Assembly: GCF_044326205.1 (NCBI RefSeq)
Contig: NZ_JBIRCY010000002.1
Coordinates: 62,001 to 126,000 of the forward strand
Source of the DNA: Kumtagia sp044326205
GTDB lineage: Bacteria; Pseudomonadota; Alphaproteobacteria; Rhizobiales; Rhizobiaceae
Length of the DNA: 64,000 nt
Reading direction: 5' to 3'
Under the pieces are notes generated by a model. That model saw only the letters and a list, made by a program, of their open reading frames with translations, ran no database searches and was not told the DNA's origin. Position numbers and translations under genes: made by a program. This document shows, piece by piece, positions 62,839-64,000 of the stretch. Each line of letters opens with the position of its first letter. The first letter of the stretch is position 1.

Positions 62839-63786
62839 GTGGAGTTTGGAGATGCGAGTGCAACGATCGAGCGATACCGGGAGGCGCTGAAACACATCCT
62901 CTTGATGCTCGTCGGCATGGCCGAGATGGGCTTTGGCAGGCCGTTGTCGCTGGTGCTCGGGGAAGCCGCTGTTGCCCCAAGGCCGGGGCGAGCGGGTAGG
63001 ACGGGGCGGAAAAAACCGGCCGCGGCGCTTTGCTTGCCGCGCCACCTCTACCGCGCCATTCTTTTGCTGCTGCGCCCAGCCGAATCCGCCGCGCGACGGC
63101 TGATCATCGCGGCGGCGCAAGGCATCGTGGTGACGCTGCCGCCGTTCCTTCCGCGAAAGCTCAAACCAAAAATTTCCGACACGGTAGCCTCCATGCGCCG
63201 CCTCGGCCTCGCCGTCAATCTGTCGCAGGAGGATTTTGCCCGCTATCAAGCCGAGCGGAAGGCCGCCGAACGGCGCGCCGCCAGGCCACGTGCAGTAAAC
63301 CTTTCGCTGCTCGATCAGCTCAAGAATCCGTTCCGCATCCGCCGCAAATATGTGCCGGCGCATGCCGTACCGCGCATCCGGTCACTCGACGACGATGCGC
63401 CACGCATCCCCCTGCCGCCGCCGCCGTCGCGCGACGATCCGATGAATGCCGCGAAGCTGACGCTCCGGTTGGACGCGCTGGGTCAGGCACTTGACGACTT
63501 GCCGGGGCAGGCGCAGCGTTTCGCCCGCTGGAAGGCGCGCAACGACGCCGCCCTTCAACGCGACAGGGCGGCCCGCGACGGGGCGGCAGCAGGCGGCAAG
63601 CAGGGCCCGGTCCGGTTCCGGCGTTTTTCACCACTCCGGCGCGGGCGGCCACCGGGCGGACGGCTGCCGCGCTTTGATCCTGACGCGCCGCGCCGCAAGA
63701 ACATCCGCGAGGTCGACGAGATTCTCGCGCATGCCAATGCGATGGCCTACTACGCGCTGGAGCCGCCGAGGCGGGATACGTCATGA
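62839..63786 (+). CDS. Unknown protein, intact paralogue copy 2
   Basis: A 315-residue protein from GTG 62839. The N-terminal half is helical and amphipathic (ERYREALKHILLMLVGMAEM; LPRHLYRAILLLLRPAESAA; RRLIIAAAQGIVVTLPPFLP). A middle part NLSLLDQLKNPFRIRRKYVP is followed by a Pro/Arg-rich linker (PRIPLPPPPSRDDP), then LRLDALGQALDDLPGQAQRF, ARWKARND, a basic low-complexity stretch RFRRFSPLRRGRPPGGR, and a C-terminal helix EVDEILAHANAMAYYALEPP. No catalytic motif, signal peptide or known domain is seen. The very basic composition would suit binding to nucleic acid or membrane. The paralogue at 4118 is frameshifted. An upstream ATG at 62734 in frame lies within the conserved leader and is not used. 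Confidence 0.75.
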   Translation: MEFGDASATIERYREALKHILLMLVGMAEMGFGRPLSLVLGEAAVAPRPGRAGRTGRKKPAAALCLPRHLYRAILLLLRPAESAARRLIIAAAQGIVVTLPPFLPRKLKPKISDTVASMRRLGLAVNLSQEDFARYQAERKAAERRAARPRAVNLSLLDQLKNPFRIRRKYVPAHAVPRIRSLDDDAPRIPLPPPPSRDDPMNAAKLTLRLDALGQALDDLPGQAQRFARWKARNDAALQRDRAARDGAAAGGKQGPVRFRRFSPLRRGRPPGGRLPRFDPDAPRRKNIREVDEILAHANAMAYYALEPPRRDTS

Positions 63787-64000
63787 CGCGTGCCGGCCGG
63801 GCCGATCTCGAAAAGCGAAACTTCCAAAACCTTCAATGGCCAGACGGGATAAAATCCGGGCGTGGCGGCGATCCGTGCTGCCGGAAAGGGCCGTTGCCGC
63901 ATCTGGAGGGAGCCGGCCAGACCGGCTTGGGAAGCATGCCTTGCCGCCGCGCCCCGGCGGCATACAGGAATCCTCATTCACCAACCACCGCCAATGATTG
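63787..64000. other. Window end without a supported gene
   Basis: A frame starting ATG at 63783, overlapping the stop of the paralogue, stays open to the window edge, but its composition (for example GRGGDPCCRKGPLPHLEGAG) does not look like protein. The corresponding frame after copy 1 ends after ten codons. I see no other feature. Confidence 0.5.

Noticed and set aside
63783..64000. Frame overlapping the stop of paralogue copy 2 and open to the window edge
   Set aside because: The equivalent frame after copy 1 stops after ten codons, and the residues do not look like protein.

Overview
The window is GC-rich, densely coded DNA from an alphaproteobacterium, most likely order Hyphomicrobiales and close to Mesorhizobium or another Phyllobacteriaceae genus. 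This is inferred from a GyrB of 823 residues without dnaA/dnaN/recF neighbours, the many ABC importers, the gene families present, and three families of intergenic palindromic repeats. It looks chromosomal. I saw no rRNA, tRNA, CRISPR array, integrase or transposase.

Layout. 1-470: 5' part of a cytochrome P450 (minus). 1300-3771: gyrB. 4118-5054: frameshifted copy of an unknown protein whose intact paralogue lies at 62839-63786. 5285-6896: TetR regulator and divergent SDR. 6924-9473: arginase and ornithine cyclodeaminase with a divergent Lrp regulator. 9600-10650: two small exported copper-type proteins. 10739-11455: metallo-beta-lactamase-fold protein. 11491-15243: IclR regulator and divergent catI-catJ-pcaF. 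15323-27239: a long minus-strand catabolic operon with a divergent LysR at 27328. 28392-31520: SnoaL-like protein and modABC. 31865-36199: ugpBAEC. 36224-41619: GlnT/GMAS-like synthetase, glutamate-synthase-like glx/mgs subunits and an XRE-cupin regulator. 41804-44316: OCD-family protein coupled to an ammonia-lyase-fold protein. 44280-49663: peptide-type ABC importer, with a divergent CocE-type hydrolase. 51917-54899: MdeB/AceE-like E1 dehydrogenase with a divergent Lrp. 54902-62130: LacI-controlled sugar or sugar-acid ABC importer with an SMP-30 lactonase and two SDRs. 62131-64000: gene-poor leader with a long hairpin, then the intact paralogue.

How the genes work together. The strongest system is the aromatic block. 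The minus-strand operon appears to encode a dedicated branched-chain-type ABC importer, a TfdB-like FAD phenol hydroxylase, two intradiol dioxygenases (hydroxyquinol 1,2-dioxygenase type), a maleylacetate reductase, an MhqO-like ring-cleaving dioxygenase and an MhqD-like hydrolase. Its expected product, 3-oxoadipate, is the substrate of the adjacent catIJ-pcaF operon, so the window can hold a full route from a resorcinol- or chlorophenol-like compound to acetyl-CoA plus succinyl-CoA. The substrate is inferred, not proven.

Other points of interest are an ammonia-lyase homologue without the MIO-forming serine, the unknown paralogue pair with a conserved leader, a sugar ABC cluster without an ATPase gene, several clean operator palindromes, and palindromic repeats that sit between operon genes and share an internal core although their arms differ.
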